Position numbers and translations under genes: made by a program
Shown: in pieces, positions 25,071 to 34,942 of the stretch
Layout of the letters: each line of letters starts with the position of its first letter
How positions within the stretch are numbered: the stretch's first letter is position 1
From: an uncultured Aquabacterium sp.
GTDB lineage: Bacteria; Pseudomonadota; Gammaproteobacteria; Burkholderiales; Burkholderiaceae_C
Direction: 5' to 3'
DNA: 64,000 nt
NCBI RefSeq assembly: GCF_913773725.1
Contig: NZ_CAJYGK010000145.1
Location: 1-64,000, forward strand
Notes under the pieces: generated by a model
Told to the model about the DNA's origin: nothing
The model's database searches: none
Seen by the model: only the letters and a program-made list of their open reading frames with translations

Positions 25071-25490
25071 TCAACGCAGCCGGGTTCGCCCCAGCCTCCG
25101 GGCGTTCGCGGTGGCCTTGCGGTGCACCGGAGCCAGCCCCTTGTCCAGCACCCCCAGCGAGGCACGTTGCCAGGCTGCCGTGGCTTCCCACCATTGCGCG
25201 GCAGGATGCTTGCCGGCGCTGCCCGCCAGACCGGATTGAAGCAGCGATCCGAAGAAGCGTTGATGGGCCTGGACGCCATGGGTCCACATGGCCAGCCATG
25301 ACTGGAAGAACGCCACTTGCTTCTCGGCCACCATGCCGGTGAACTCCTTGTGGTCGCGGGATGACAGCACCGGACCCGCGAGCATCATGCGGGCCACGCG
25401 GTGTCCCATCACCTGGGGCACCGCCATCGCCAGTTCCTGGCTGCGGGTGGCGAGCCGGGTGGCGGCGACATGGGAACGACGAGCGGACAT
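25071..25490 (-). CDS. Phasin-like polyhydroxyalkanoate granule protein
   Basis: The 139-aa helical protein resembles phasins that coat storage granules: amphipathic stretches such as MVAEKQVAFFQSWLAMWTHGVQ and a basic C-terminus (HRKATANARRLGRTRLR). ATG 25490 is preferred because AGGA lies about 8 bases upstream; the track start adds 27 basic residues. The family call is tentative, as phasins have weak sequence signatures. Upstream and divergent is a csbD gene; no phaC or phaZ is in the window. Confidence 0.6.
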   Translation of the reverse strand: MSARRSHVAATRLATRSQELAMAVPQVMGHRVARMMLAGPVLSSRDHKEFTGMVAEKQVAFFQSWLAMWTHGVQAHQRFFGSLLQSGLAGSAGKHPAAQWWEATAAWQRASLGVLDKGLAPVHRKATANARRLGRTRLR

Positions 25491-25601
25491 GATCGGATCC
25501 TGAGGAGTGGTCTTCCCCTCATCAAGCAAGTGGCGGGCCTGCCGTGCGTGGGCACGTCGTTTGCCGCTCATGGTTCCTCACCTTCAACAAAGGAGCTTTC
25601 C

Positions 25602-25784
25602 ATGAACCGCGATCAGATCAAGGGTACGGCCAAGGACGTGGCTGGCAAGGTGCAACGCGAGGTCGGCAAGGCCATCGGCAGCCCGGAGCATCAGGGCAAG
25701 GGGCTGGCACGCCAGGCCGAGGGCAAGGTGCAGAAGGCCTATGGCGACGCCAAGGAGGAGCTGAACAAGCCTCGCCGCCCGTGA
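25602..25784 (+). CDS. CsbD family stress protein
   Basis: A 60-aa hydrophilic protein with the CsbD signature: MNRDQIKGTAKDVAGKVQREVG, then GKGLARQAEGKVQKAYGD. Family members are general stress proteins of unknown mechanism. A strong ribosome-binding site (AAAGGAG) lies 6 bases before ATG 25602. An imperfect hairpin (GGCATC/GATGCC, near 25807-25824) just downstream may help termination. Confidence 0.88.
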   Translation: MNRDQIKGTAKDVAGKVQREVGKAIGSPEHQGKGLARQAEGKVQKAYGDAKEELNKPRRP

Positions 25785-25839
25785 CAGGGCCCAAAACGAA
25801 ACGGGCCGGCATCATGACGATGCCAGCCCGCTGAATGGA

Positions 25840-25916
25840 TGGTCGGGGCGGTGGGATTCGAACTCACGACCCTCTGCTCCCAAAGCAGATGCGCTACCAG
25901 GCTGCGCTACGCCCCG
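25840..25916 (-). tRNA. tRNA-Pro (anticodon TGG), CCA encoded
   Basis: The acceptor CGGGGCG/CGCCCCG, discriminator A and CCA are present. The anticodon stem TCTGC/GCAGA carries loop TTTGGGA (anticodon TGG). The T-arm contains GAGTTCGAATC. Length 77 bases. Confidence 0.95.
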
Positions 25917-25976
25917 ACTGAGCCGCCATTGTAGTCGCCAATTGCGACGCCCCGGCCGCAGCGTGGTGGATCGGCC

Positions 25977-28900
25977 TCAGGCGTTGAGCTGCGCCCACGA
26001 TTTTTCCAGCCGTTTGACACTCACCGGCTGCGGTGTGCGCAGCTCCTGCGCGAACAGGCTGATGCGCAGTTCTTCCAGCAACCAGCGGAATTCGTCCAGG
26101 CGCGCGTCGTGCGTGCCCTTCAGCTCGGCCAGGCGCCGTGTGTAACGCTGGTCCAGCGGTCTCAATTCGGTCAGCCGCTGCGCGTCCCGGGCAGCGTCCC
26201 CCTTCAGTTTGTCCAGCCGCAGCACCACCCCTTTCAGGTAACGCGGGAAATGCTGCAGTTGCGTGTACGGGGTCTGCGCCACAAAGCGCTTGGGCATCAG
26301 GCGCTGAAGCTGAGCCGTGATGTCGTCGGCCACGTCCTTGGGCGGGCGGGCGTCTTTCAGCTTGCGCAGGGCGGCGGCGTACTCGGTCAGCACGGTGCCG
26401 GCCAAACGGGCCACTTCCTGCGCGATCAGATTGAGGCGTGTGCGGCCTTCTTCCACGCGCGCCTTGAAGCTGGCCGCATCGGTGGGCAACGGGTCGGCCA
26501 GGTAGGCGCGGTCGAGCGCCACATCGATGATCTGCTCGCGCAGCTCGTCCGCCGTGCCCAGGCTCATGTAGGCCATCGCCATCTTCTGCAGATCCGGGAT
26601 GTTTTTTTCCAGGTACTTGAGCGACTCACGGATCTGCAGAGCCACCAGCCGGCGCAGGCCCGCGCGGTGCTTCGCAGCGGCGACATCGGGCTCGTCGAAG
26701 ATGTCGATTTCGACGTGGTTGCCCTTGTCGATCAGCGCCGGGAAGCCCACCAGCGTGTGGCCGCCGCGCTGGATCTCCATCAGCTCGGGCAGTTCACCGA
26801 AGGTCCAGTCCGTCAGCGGCGTGCTGGCCGCGGGTGACTTGCTTTGCCCGGCGGCCGTGCCGCCCTTCGGCGTGGTGGTGGGTGCGACCGAAGCCGAAGC
26901 CGAAGCCGAAGCCGAAGCCGCAGTCTGGCCGGATCCGCCGCGCGCGACACGGGTCGCCTGAGGGGCACTCCGGGCATCCAGTGGCGACGCCGCGCCGTCA
27001 GCAGCCAACGCCCCCTCACCGCCCTGCACCACTTCCTTGGCCTTGAGCGCAGCCAGCGCCTGAAACGCGCCGCGCGCCAGCGAGCCCAGCTCGGCCTTGA
27101 GCGCCGGCAGGTTGCGGCCCATGCCCAGTTGGCGACCGTGCTCGTCGACCACGCGGTAATTCATGAACAGGTGGGGCGGCAGCATGTCGAGCTTGAAGTC
27201 GGCGCGCTTGATGTCGAGCTGCGTCTTGTCGCGCACGGCCTTGAGCAGCTGCTCCATCAGGCTGCCCTGCCCGAACTCGGCAGCCTGCACGAACGATTCG
27301 GCGTAATCCGGCAGCGGCACCAGCCGCGCGCGCGGCTTCTGATGCAGGCTCTTGACCAGCGCCAGCACCTTGTCCTTGAGCATGCCGGGCACCAGCCATT
27401 CGCCGCGCTCATCGCCGACCTGGTTGAGCGCGAAGATGGGCACGGTCACGGTCACGCCGTCGCGCGCATCGCCGGGCTCGTGCAGGTAGGTGGCCGTGCA
27501 GTCGACACCACCCAGGCGGATCACCTTGGGAAAGGCCGCACTGGTGATGCCGGCGGCCTCGTGGCGCATCAGCTCTTCGCGACTCAGGTAGAGCAGCTTG
27601 GGGTTCTCGCGGCTGGCATGGCGGTACCAGCGCTCGAAGCTGTGCCCGCTCATCACGTCGGGCGGGATCTGCGCGTCGTAGAAGGCGTGGATCAGCTCGT
27701 CGTCCACGAGGACGTCCTGGCGGCGGGACTTGTGCTCCAGCTGCTCGACCTGCGCGATCAGCTTGCGGTTGTGCGCCAGGAAGGGCAGACGGGTCTCCCA
27801 TTCCTGGCCGACCAGGGCCTCGCGGATGAAGATCTCGCGCGCCTCGCGGGCATTGACCAGGCCATAGTTGACGCGCTTGTTGTTGTAGACGACCAGGCCA
27901 TACAGCGTGGCCCGCTCCAGCGCGACGACCTCTGCGGCCTTCTTCTCCCAATGGGGCTCCAGCAGCTGCTTCTTGAGCAGGTGCTGGCCCATGAAAACGA
28001 GCCACTGCGCGTCGATGTTCGCAATGCCACGGCCATACAGCTTGGTGGTTTCGACCAGTTCGGCAGCCAGAATCCAGCGCCCCGGCTTCTTGCTCAGGTT
28101 GGCGCCCGGGTGTTTCCAGAACTTGATGCCGCGCGCACCCAGGTACCACTCATCCTCGTCGCTCTTGACGCCGACGTTGCCCAGCAGGCCGGACAGCAAC
28201 GACAGGTGCACCTGCTCGTAGGTGGCCGGCGTGCCGTTGAGACGCCAGTTGTGCTCGGCCACCACGGTGTGCAGCTGGCTGTACACGTCGCGCCATTCGC
28301 GCACGCGGCGGGGGTTGATGAAGTTCTCGCGCAGCAACGCCTCGTACTTGCGGTGGCTGAGCTTGTGCTTCTCGGGCTCGCCCGGGGCCTGGTGCCCATG
28401 ACCACCCCGGCTTTCGTCCAGCCACTTCCAGAGCTTGAGCGTGCCCATGAACTCCGACTTCTCGTCGTCGAACTGCTTGTGCTTCTGGTCGGCCTGCTGT
28501 TGCTGGTCGATGGGCCGGTCGCGCACGTCCTGCACGCTCAAGGAAGCGGCGATCACCAGCACCTCGGCCAGGGCCTGGCGGTCCTTGGCTTCGAGGATCA
28601 TGCGGCCCACACGCGGGTCGAGCGGCAGCTTCGCCAGCGTCTGGCCCAGCGGCGTGATCTCGTTGTTGTCGTCGACGGCGCCCAGCTCGTTGAGCAGCTG
28701 GTAGCCGTCGGCAATGGCCTTGCGCAGCGGGGGCTCGATGAAGGGGAAGTCCTCCACATGGCCCAGGTGCAGCGACTTCATCCGCAGGATCACGCCGGCC
28801 AATGAGCTGCGCAGGATCTCCGGGTCGGTGAAGCGCGGACGCGCGTTGAAGTCCTTCTCGTCGTACAGGCGGATGCAGATGCCGTTGGCCACCCGGCCGC

Positions 28901-29960
28901 AACGGCCAGCGCGCTGGTTGGCCGCCGCCTGGCTGATGGGCTCGATCTGCAGCTGCTCGACCTTGTTGCGGAAGCTGTAGCGCTTGACGCGCGCCTGCCC
29001 GCTGTCGATCACGTAGCGGATGCCGGGCACTGTCAGCGAGGTCTCGGCCACGTTGGTGGCCAGCACGATGCGGCGGCCGTTGCCGGTCTGGAAGACACGG
29101 TCCTGCTCCTGCTGGCTCAGGCGGGCGAACAGCGGCAGCACCTCGGCCACCGTGCGGTGCTCGGCCAGGTGCTTGCGCAGGTGGTCGGCCGCCTCGCGGA
29201 TCTCCCGCTCGCCGGGCAGGAACACCAGGATGTCGCCACTGCCCTCGCGCCAGAGCTCGTCCACGCCATCGGCTATGGCCTCGTTGAGGCCGTACTCGCG
29301 GCTTTCCTCGAACGGGCGATAGCGCTGCTCGACCGGGAACAGCCGGCCCGAGACCATGATCACGGGCGCAGGCCCCTTGGCCGATTCGAAGTGCTTCGCA
29401 AAGCGCTCGGCATCGATCGTGGCCGAGGTGACGATGATCTTGAGATCGGGCCGGCGTGGCAGCAGCTGGCGCAGGTAGCCCAGCAGGAAGTCGATGTTGA
29501 GGCTGCGCTCGTGGGCCTCGTCGATGATGAGGGTGTCGTAAGCGCGCAGGTCCGGGTCGCCCTGGGTCTCGGCAAGCAGGATGCCGTCGGTCATCAGCTT
29601 GACGGACGAACCGGGCTGCAGCCGGTCCTGGAAGCGCACCTTGTAGCCCACCACCTCGCCCAACGGCGTGTTGAGTTCTTCGGCAATGCGCTTGGCCACG
29701 CTGGACGCGGCAATCCGCCGCGGCTGGGTGTGGCCGATCAGCTTGGGGCGTTCATGCCGCCTGGCATTCAGCTCGCGCACCTGCCCCCAGCCGCCCCGGC
29801 CCATGGCCAGCGCGATCTTGGGCAGCTGCGTGGTCTTGCCCGAACCCGTTTCGCCGCAGACGATGATGACCTGGTGGTCGCGCAGGGCGGCCTCGATCTC
29901 GGCGCGTTTGCCGCTGACGGGCAGCGATTCGGGGAAGGTGATGGACGGCAAGGCGGACAC
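25977..29960 (-). CDS. hrpA: ATP-dependent RNA helicase HrpA
   Basis: DEAH-box helicase of about 1327 aa, matching the usual 1300. Motifs in order: Walker A GETGSGKTTQLPK, motif II IIDEAHERSLN, motif III VTSATID, motif V LATNVAETSLTVPGI, motif VI QRAGRCGR, then the ratchet/OB region and the long HrpA C-terminal domain. E. coli HrpA helps resolve stalled ribosomes. The track ORF starts at 30185, but its first 75 residues are probably not translated; GTG 29960 (VSALPSITFP) is the best start, though it lacks a clear ribosome-binding site. An Ala-Ser repeat region lies about two thirds in. Divergent from the diguanylate cyclase. Confidence 0.9.
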   Translation of the reverse strand: MSALPSITFPESLPVSGKRAEIEAALRDHQVIIVCGETGSGKTTQLPKIALAMGRGGWGQVRELNARRHERPKLIGHTQPRRIAASSVAKRIAEELNTPLGEVVGYKVRFQDRLQPGSSVKLMTDGILLAETQGDPDLRAYDTLIIDEAHERSLNIDFLLGYLRQLLPRRPDLKIIVTSATIDAERFAKHFESAKGPAPVIMVSGRLFPVEQRYRPFEESREYGLNEAIADGVDELWREGSGDILVFLPGEREIREAADHLRKHLAEHRTVAEVLPLFARLSQQEQDRVFQTGNGRRIVLATNVAETSLTVPGIRYVIDSGQARVKRYSFRNKVEQLQIEPISQAAANQRAGRCGRVANGICIRLYDEKDFNARPRFTDPEILRSSLAGVILRMKSLHLGHVEDFPFIEPPLRKAIADGYQLLNELGAVDDNNEITPLGQTLAKLPLDPRVGRMILEAKDRQALAEVLVIAASLSVQDVRDRPIDQQQQADQKHKQFDDEKSEFMGTLKLWKWLDESRGGHGHQAPGEPEKHKLSHRKYEALLRENFINPRRVREWRDVYSQLHTVVAEHNWRLNGTPATYEQVHLSLLSGLLGNVGVKSDEDEWYLGARGIKFWKHPGANLSKKPGRWILAAELVETTKLYGRGIANIDAQWLVFMGQHLLKKQLLEPHWEKKAAEVVALERATLYGLVVYNNKRVNYGLVNAREAREIFIREALVGQEWETRLPFLAHNRKLIAQVEQLEHKSRRQDVLVDDELIHAFYDAQIPPDVMSGHSFERWYRHASRENPKLLYLSREELMRHEAAGITSAAFPKVIRLGGVDCTATYLHEPGDARDGVTVTVPIFALNQVGDERGEWLVPGMLKDKVLALVKSLHQKPRARLVPLPDYAESFVQAAEFGQGSLMEQLLKAVRDKTQLDIKRADFKLDMLPPHLFMNYRVVDEHGRQLGMGRNLPALKAELGSLARGAFQALAALKAKEVVQGGEGALAADGAASPLDARSAPQATRVARGGSGQTAASASASASASVAPTTTPKGGTAAGQSKSPAASTPLTDWTFGELPELMEIQRGGHTLVGFPALIDKGNHVEIDIFDEPDVAAAKHRAGLRRLVALQIRESLKYLEKNIPDLQKMAMAYMSLGTADELREQIIDVALDRAYLADPLPTDAASFKARVEEGRTRLNLIAQEVARLAGTVLTEYAAALRKLKDARPPKDVADDITAQLQRLMPKRFVAQTPYTQLQHFPRYLKGVVLRLDKLKGDAARDAQRLTELRPLDQRYTRRLAELKGTHDARLDEFRWLLEELRISLFAQELRTPQPVSVKRLEKSWAQLNA
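26888..26923. repeat. Hexanucleotide tandem repeat within hrpA
   Basis: CCGAAG is present five times in perfect tandem plus one variant copy. It encodes alternating Ala and Ser (ASASASAS) in the C-terminal linker of HrpA. Copy changes would keep the reading frame. Confidence 0.85.
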
Positions 29961-30188
29961 GGGGCAGCAGGGCAGGACGGGCAGCAAAGGGGCATTATCC
30001 CAAGCTCGATCCGGTCGGGTACCGCGAGGGCAACGCCACCCTTCGGGCAAGGCGGCACACCCGGGCGAAGGAGTCAGGCTGTTGTTTTTGTGACATTGAC
30101 CACGGCTTCGTGGTTCACGTCCTGAAAAACCCCGCGACACCACCGATGTAACCTCATCATTCCTGCGGAAGCCCTCCTCCCCCACTTC

Positions 30189-31307
30189 GTGCGCCCTGCG
30201 ATCCGCTCCGATCTCGCCGACCTTGTGCTGGGTACCGACCCGCGCATGCGGAAGTCGCTCGGCCTCATGTTGCTCGTCAACAGCCTCTACCCGCTGAATG
30301 CGGTGCTGGCCTGGTGGGCCATGCGTGCGGACTTCATGCAGGACGAGGTGGGGCTCTTTCTCATCTCCTACATTCTGGTCGGCCCGGCGCTGTTCTACGC
30401 CGCCATCCGTTCAGGTTGGACGCAGCGCTTCCAAGACCCGATGCTGGTCTTCCCCATGAGCCTGTTCTGCGTGGTGAGCATCATCATCAGCTTTGCCGGC
30501 CTGAATGCGGAACTGCACGGCGTGGTGCTGGCCATCCTGCCTCTGGTGCTCATGGCCGGCCAGTTCAGCCTGGCGCCGTCGCAGATCCGGGCGCTGGGTC
30601 TGCTGTCCGTGCTCGGCATCGGGTTGGTCACGCTGTGGCACTGGCAAACGACGCCCGCCAGCGAGCACCAGTTCGTCCGCGACGTGGTGCAGGTGGTCTA
30701 CATCGCCGGGGTGTTGCTGGTGAGCTCGAAGGTCGCACAGATCGTGACCCGGTTGCGACACCAACTGGTGCGCAGCCAGACCGAACTGGGTGATGCGCTG
30801 GCGCGCGTCCAGCTTCTGGCGACCCGTGACGAGCTGACCGGGCTGCCCAACCGCCGGCGCATGGACGAGATCTTGACGGAAGAGACCCGGCGCCATGCAC
30901 GCCAGGGCGTGCCGTTCAGCATAGCGCTGATCGACCTGGATCATTTCAAGCGGATCAACGACACGCACGGCCACCATGTGGGCGACGACGTGCTGCGCCA
31001 CTTCGCTGAACGGGCCCGGTCCGCCTTGCGCGAGGTGGACGTGCTGGCCCGCTGGGGTGGCGAAGAGTTCCTGCTGCTGTGTCCCGGCAGCCAGATGGAG
31101 CAGGCCGCCGTGGGCCTGGCACGCCTTCAGGCTCGGCTGGCTGCAGAGCCCCTGTTGCCCCACCTGCCAGGGTTGAGCGTGACCTTCTCGGCCGGGCTGA
31201 CCGTGCACTGGCAGGATGAAAGGATCGAGGCCAGCATCGAGCGGGCAGACCGTGCGCTGTATCAGGCCAAGGCCCAGGGCCGCAATCGCTGGGTCCAAAG
31301 CCCGTAA
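30189..31307 (+). CDS. Membrane-bound diguanylate cyclase (GGDEF)
   Basis: The 372-aa protein makes the second messenger cyclic di-GMP. Six transmembrane segments occupy about residues 25-195. A short coiled linker (SQTELGDALARVQLLATRDELTGLPNRR) leads to the GGDEF domain with an intact active loop, ARWGGEEFLLL, and the usual LIDLDHFKRINDTHGHHVGDDVL. There is no obvious I-site RxxD before the loop apart from LREVDVLAR, which is one residue off. Start GTG 30189 keeps the N-terminal LVLGTDPRMRK segment; ATG 30246 is an alternative. Confidence 0.88.
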   Translation: MRPAIRSDLADLVLGTDPRMRKSLGLMLLVNSLYPLNAVLAWWAMRADFMQDEVGLFLISYILVGPALFYAAIRSGWTQRFQDPMLVFPMSLFCVVSIIISFAGLNAELHGVVLAILPLVLMAGQFSLAPSQIRALGLLSVLGIGLVTLWHWQTTPASEHQFVRDVVQVVYIAGVLLVSSKVAQIVTRLRHQLVRSQTELGDALARVQLLATRDELTGLPNRRRMDEILTEETRRHARQGVPFSIALIDLDHFKRINDTHGHHVGDDVLRHFAERARSALREVDVLARWGGEEFLLLCPGSQMEQAAVGLARLQARLAAEPLLPHLPGLSVTFSAGLTVHWQDERIEASIERADRALYQAKAQGRNRWVQSP

Positions 31308-31367
31308 CATTGGGGGTTTGCGCATCCGGCCCAGCCGCCCTCCCCTGCCCGCCCCACCGCGACCGCC

Positions 31368-32750
31368 ATGGATCTGGTCTTTCCCCACACTTTCGTGCCC
31401 TGGTTTCGATCCGTGGCGCCTCACATTCACGCGCACCGCGGCAAGACCTTTGTGGTCGGCCTGTCAGGCGAACTGATCGCGGCCGGCAAGCTCGAGAGCT
31501 TTGTGCAGGACCTGGCCCTGATGCAGGCCATGGGCATCAAGATCGTGCTGGCGCACGGCTTCCGCCCGCAGCTGGAAGAACAGCTGCGGCTCAAGGGCCA
31601 GGAATCGAAGTTCAGCCACGGCATGCGCATCACCGACGCCGTAGCGCTGGACTGCGCCCAGGAAGCAGCCGGCCAGCTACGCTATGAAATCGAAGCGGCG
31701 TTTTCACTGGGGCTGCCGAACACACCGATGGCAGGCGCGTCGGTCAGCGTCATCTCCGGCAACTTCGTGACAGCCCGCCCGGTCGGTATCGTCGACGGGG
31801 TGGACTTCATCCACACCGGGCTGGTGCGCAAGATCGACGCCGTGGCCGTGCGCCGCGCCATCGACACCGGCGCGCTGGTCATGCTCTCGCCGTTCGGCTT
31901 TTCCCACACCGGCGAGGCCTTCAACCTGAGCATGGAGGATGTGGCCACCAGTGCGGCCATCGCGCTGAAGGCCGACAAGCTGATCTTCGTGACCGAAGTC
32001 CGGGGCATCCTGCAGAGCATCGTGCAAGAGCCAGCGAGGGCCGCTGAACTGGAGGCCCGGCAACACGATCCGGATGTCGAAATCGATCAGGAACTGGCGC
32101 TGGCCGATGCCAAGCGCCTGCTGGCCGCCCTGCCCAACCCGCTGCAGCCCACCGACACGGCCTTCTACCTGCAGCACGCTGTCAAAGCCAGCGAAGGCGG
32201 GGTGGAGCGCGTGCACATCATCCCGTACAAGGTCGATGGCGCCCTGCTGATGGAGGTGTTCACGCACGATGGCGTGGGCACCATGATCGTCGACGAAAAG
32301 CTGGAAAGCCTGCGCGAGGCCACGCCGGACGACGTCGGCGGCATCCTGCAGCTGATCGAGCCGTTCGAGCAGGACGGCACGCTGGTCAAGCGCAGCCGCA
32401 CCGAAATCGAACGCGACATCCACCAGTACACCGTGATCGAGCACGACGGCGTGATCTTCGGTTGCGCGGCGCTCTACCCCTTCCCCGAAGCCAGCACCGC
32501 CGAGATGGCTGCGCTCACGATCTCGCCCAATGTGCAGGGCCAGGGCGACGGCGAACGCATCCTGAAGCGCATCGAACAACGCGCTCGGGCAATGGGCCTG
32601 TCCACCCTGTTTGTTTTGACCACGCGTACCATGCACTGGTTCATCAAGCGCGGCTTCGCGCCGGTCGATCCGGACTGGCTGCCCGAAGCGCGCAAGCGCA
32701 GCTACAAGTGGGACCGGCGCTCTCAGGTGCTGGTCAAGAACCTCAAATAA
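31368..32750 (+). CDS. argA: Amino-acid N-acetyltransferase (N-acetylglutamate synthase)
   Basis: The 460-aa enzyme catalyses the first step of arginine synthesis, acetyl-CoA plus glutamate to N-acetylglutamate. The N-terminal amino-acid-kinase domain (about 1-280) has [17 protein letters not shown] and [19 protein letters not shown]. The C-terminal GNAT domain (about 310-455) has [19 protein letters not shown] and the CoA-binding [15 protein letters not shown]. The length matches classical bifunctional-looking ArgA. It is followed 29 bases later by yggX. Confidence 0.95.
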   Translation: MDLVFPHTFVPWFRSVAPHIHAHRGKTFVVGLSGELIAAGKLESFVQDLALMQAMGIKIVLAHGFRPQLEEQLRLKGQESKFSHGMRITDAVALDCAQEAAGQLRYEIEAAFSLGLPNTPMAGASVSVISGNFVTARPVGIVDGVDFIHTGLVRKIDAVAVRRAIDTGALVMLSPFGFSHTGEAFNLSMEDVATSAAIALKADKLIFVTEVRGILQSIVQEPARAAELEARQHDPDVEIDQELALADAKRLLAALPNPLQPTDTAFYLQHAVKASEGGVERVHIIPYKVDGALLMEVFTHDGVGTMIVDEKLESLREATPDDVGGILQLIEPFEQDGTLVKRSRTEIERDIHQYTVIEHDGVIFGCAALYPFPEASTAEMAALTISPNVQGQGDGERILKRIEQRARAMGLSTLFVLTTRTMHWFIKRGFAPVDPDWLPEARKRSYKWDRRSQVLVKNLK

Positions 32751-32779
32751 CCAACGACACCTTTCCCTGGATCGACACC

Positions 32780-33052
32780 ATGGCACGCACCATCCAATGC
32801 AAGCACCTCAACAAGGAAGCCGAGGGCCTGGACTTCGCCCCCTATCCCGGTGAGCTGGGCAAGCGCATCTACAACGAAATCTCGAAGGAAGCCTGGCAGA
32901 TGTGGCTCAAGCACCAGACCATGCTGGTGAACGAAAACCGCCTGAACCTGGCCGACGCCCGCGCGCGCCAGTACCTGGCCCGCCAGATGGAGCAGTTCTT
33001 CTTCGGCGCCGGCGCCGAACAGGTGCAGGGTTACGTGCCGCCGGCTCAGTGA
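32780..33052 (+). CDS. yggX: Fe(2+)-trafficking / oxidative damage protection protein
   Basis: A 90-aa protein of the YggX family, which protects Fe-S clusters and is linked to iron trafficking. The conserved Cys is in [23 protein letters not shown], and [20 protein letters not shown] follows. ATG 32780 is the start; the longer track ORF overlaps argA. Same strand and 29 bases after argA, so probably one transcript. It overlaps the convergent membrane-protein gene by 7 bases. Confidence 0.93.
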   Translation: MARTIQCKHLNKEAEGLDFAPYPGELGKRIYNEISKEAWQMWLKHQTMLVNENRLNLADARARQYLARQMEQFFFGAGAEQVQGYVPPAQ

Positions 33053-33822
33053 GCGGCCGCGGGGCGGCTGATCCGCACGGGAAAGATCCGTGCGGGGTGG
33101 TCGACCCCCATCCACGTGGTGGCGGCCTTGACCGCCACCAGGGCGAAGACACTGCCCATCCACTCGAGCCCTTCTTCGAGGCTCAAGGCCACCAGCAGAC
33201 CGCGCGGCCACGCGTCACCGGCCGCTTCGGCGTGCAGCAAGCGCTCCACCATCGCCTCGCCGCCCTGGGCCAGCACCAGTGTCGCCCCTGAGAGCAGCAG
33301 CATCTGCCCGTCGGGATAACGCCAGCCATCCTCACGGAGGACATAGCGCCAACCGGCCCGGATGCTGGTCGCGAAGGACACGATGACCGCAGCCATCAGC
33401 CCCCCGGTGATCAGGCGGCGACCGACGTCGATGTCGGGATTCACGTAGTAGCGCCAGGACATCAGCTGCTTGCCGCTGGGCACCCACTCCGGCGGCAGGC
33501 CAGCCTCTCGCACGGCCAGCGTCACGAACACCAGGGCGAAAGCAAGGGCCACCCCGCGCGGTGCGCGGCTGCGCCACAGCAGGTAGAGCGAGGCCAGCGC
33601 CCAGGTCAGCACGGATGCACGTTCAACGACGCCGTCCTCGGCCATCCACGTTGCCACGGTGTCGGGATTCACCGTAAAGGGCAAGGCCACCAACATGGCC
33701 GACACCCCGCCCCAGCACCACAACACAACACGCAACAACGACACAGACAATCCCGACGGCAAAAGGCCGCGATGATTGTGGTGTGACGCCGTGATGTCAA
33801 GCCCCTGATCCGGACAGCGCAT
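33046..33822 (-). CDS. Integral membrane protein of unknown function
   Basis: The 258-aa product has about five or six hydrophobic segments ([80 protein letters not shown]). One loop has [22 protein letters not shown] do not recognise the family. The start is uncertain, since no other ATG lies near the beginning; 33822 is used. Its stop overlaps yggX on the other strand by 7 bases. Confidence 0.6.
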   Translation of the reverse strand: MRCPDQGLDITASHHNHRGLLPSGLSVSLLRVVLWCWGGVSAMLVALPFTVNPDTVATWMAEDGVVERASVLTWALASLYLLWRSRAPRGVALAFALVFVTLAVREAGLPPEWVPSGKQLMSWRYYVNPDIDVGRRLITGGLMAAVIVSFATSIRAGWRYVLREDGWRYPDGQMLLLSGATLVLAQGGEAMVERLLHAEAAGDAWPRGLLVALSLEEGLEWMGSVFALVAVKAATTWMGVDHPARIFPVRISRPAAAH

Positions 33823-33847
33823 GCTGCCCGGCGGGTGGCGCCGCCGG

Positions 33848-34903
33848 TCAGGCGGGCATCAGGAAGTCGCGGCTGATGCCGTAGCCCAGGTCGCTGACGC
33901 GGTCCAGAAACTGCGTGAGGTAGGCATGCAGGCCGGTGGCGAGGATCTCGTCGATGCGGCCGAACTGCAGGTCGGCGCGCAGGCGACCCGCCCGGCGCAG
34001 CGTCTCATGGCTGTGGTCATTGGCCACGGCGCGCAGGTTGCTGACCACCTCGTCCATGCAGTAGACGAGCGAGCGCGGCATCTCGGCGCGCAGGATCAGC
34101 AGCTCGGCCACCTTCTCCGGGCGGATCACGTTGCGGTAGACCTTGCGGTAGACCTCGAAGGCCGAGACCGAGCGCAGCACCGCAGACCAGTGGTAGAAGT
34201 CGACTTCCTTGCCTTCGTTGCCGGCGCCCGAGCCGAAGAACTCGGTGTTGCGGGCGTGGAACTTCACGTCCAGCATGCGCGCCGTGTTGTCGGCTCGCTC
34301 CAGGAAGGTGCCGATGCGCTGGAAGTGAAAGGCCTCGTCCTGCAGCATGGTGCCCAGCGTCACCCCGCGCGACAGGTGCGAGCGGAACTTCACCCACTCG
34401 AACACCTCGCCCGGGTCCCGCTCCAGCATGCCTTCCTTGAGCACGCGGTTGAACTCCAGCCAGGTCTGGTTGGTGGTCTCCCACACCTCGGTGGTGAGGG
34501 CCCCGCGCACGGCACGGGCATTTTCGCGGGCCGCACGCAGGCAGTTGAGGATGCTCGACGGGTTGCCCGGATCGCTGACCATGAAGGTCATCACGTTGCG
34601 GGCCGACAGTTCGCCGTGCTTCTTGAGGTAGTCGCTGGTCAGCTCGCTGATGCTGAGCAGGCCCTTCCAGCCGTTCTGCGCCGCCTCCTGCGACTGGGGC
34701 AGCAGCGAGGTCTGGTAGTTCACGTCCAGCAGGCGCGCGGTGTTCTCGGCGCGCTCCATGTAGCGGGCCATCCAGAAAAGGTGATCGGCGGTGCGCGACA
34801 GCATGGGCTTGGTCTCCGTGTGCGGGGCCGCCTGGCGCAGGGCCCCGGATTCAGTCTCGATCAGATGGGAGGGCAGATGGTCTTCGATGCGTTCGTTCAG
34901 CAT
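33848..34903 (-). CDS. Alpha-E domain protein (COG2307)
   Basis: The 351-aa all-helical protein of the alpha-E family is nearly always encoded beside a circularly permuted ATP-grasp protein and a transglutaminase. The family start is visible as MLSRTADHLFWMARYMERAENTARLLDV. Charged helices fill the rest. ATG 34903 is chosen because AGGAGG lies about 6 bases upstream; ATG 34804 begins at the domain itself. No enzyme activity is established for the domain. It follows the ATP-grasp gene on the same strand, 39 bases apart, so the two form an operon. Confidence 0.85.
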   Translation of the reverse strand: MLNERIEDHLPSHLIETESGALRQAAPHTETKPMLSRTADHLFWMARYMERAENTARLLDVNYQTSLLPQSQEAAQNGWKGLLSISELTSDYLKKHGELSARNVMTFMVSDPGNPSSILNCLRAARENARAVRGALTTEVWETTNQTWLEFNRVLKEGMLERDPGEVFEWVKFRSHLSRGVTLGTMLQDEAFHFQRIGTFLERADNTARMLDVKFHARNTEFFGSGAGNEGKEVDFYHWSAVLRSVSAFEVYRKVYRNVIRPEKVAELLILRAEMPRSLVYCMDEVVSNLRAVANDHSHETLRRAGRLRADLQFGRIDEILATGLHAYLTQFLDRVSDLGYGISRDFLMPA

Positions 34904-34942
34904 GGTGTCCTCCTGGTCTGCGGATGTCGATGGGTTGGGGAG

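Noticed and set aside
26844-28805. 653-aa plus-strand ORF antisense to hrpA
   Set aside because: Composition is His/Gln/Leu/Val-rich shadow of a conserved gene; no domain, and hrpA motifs are clear on the other strand.
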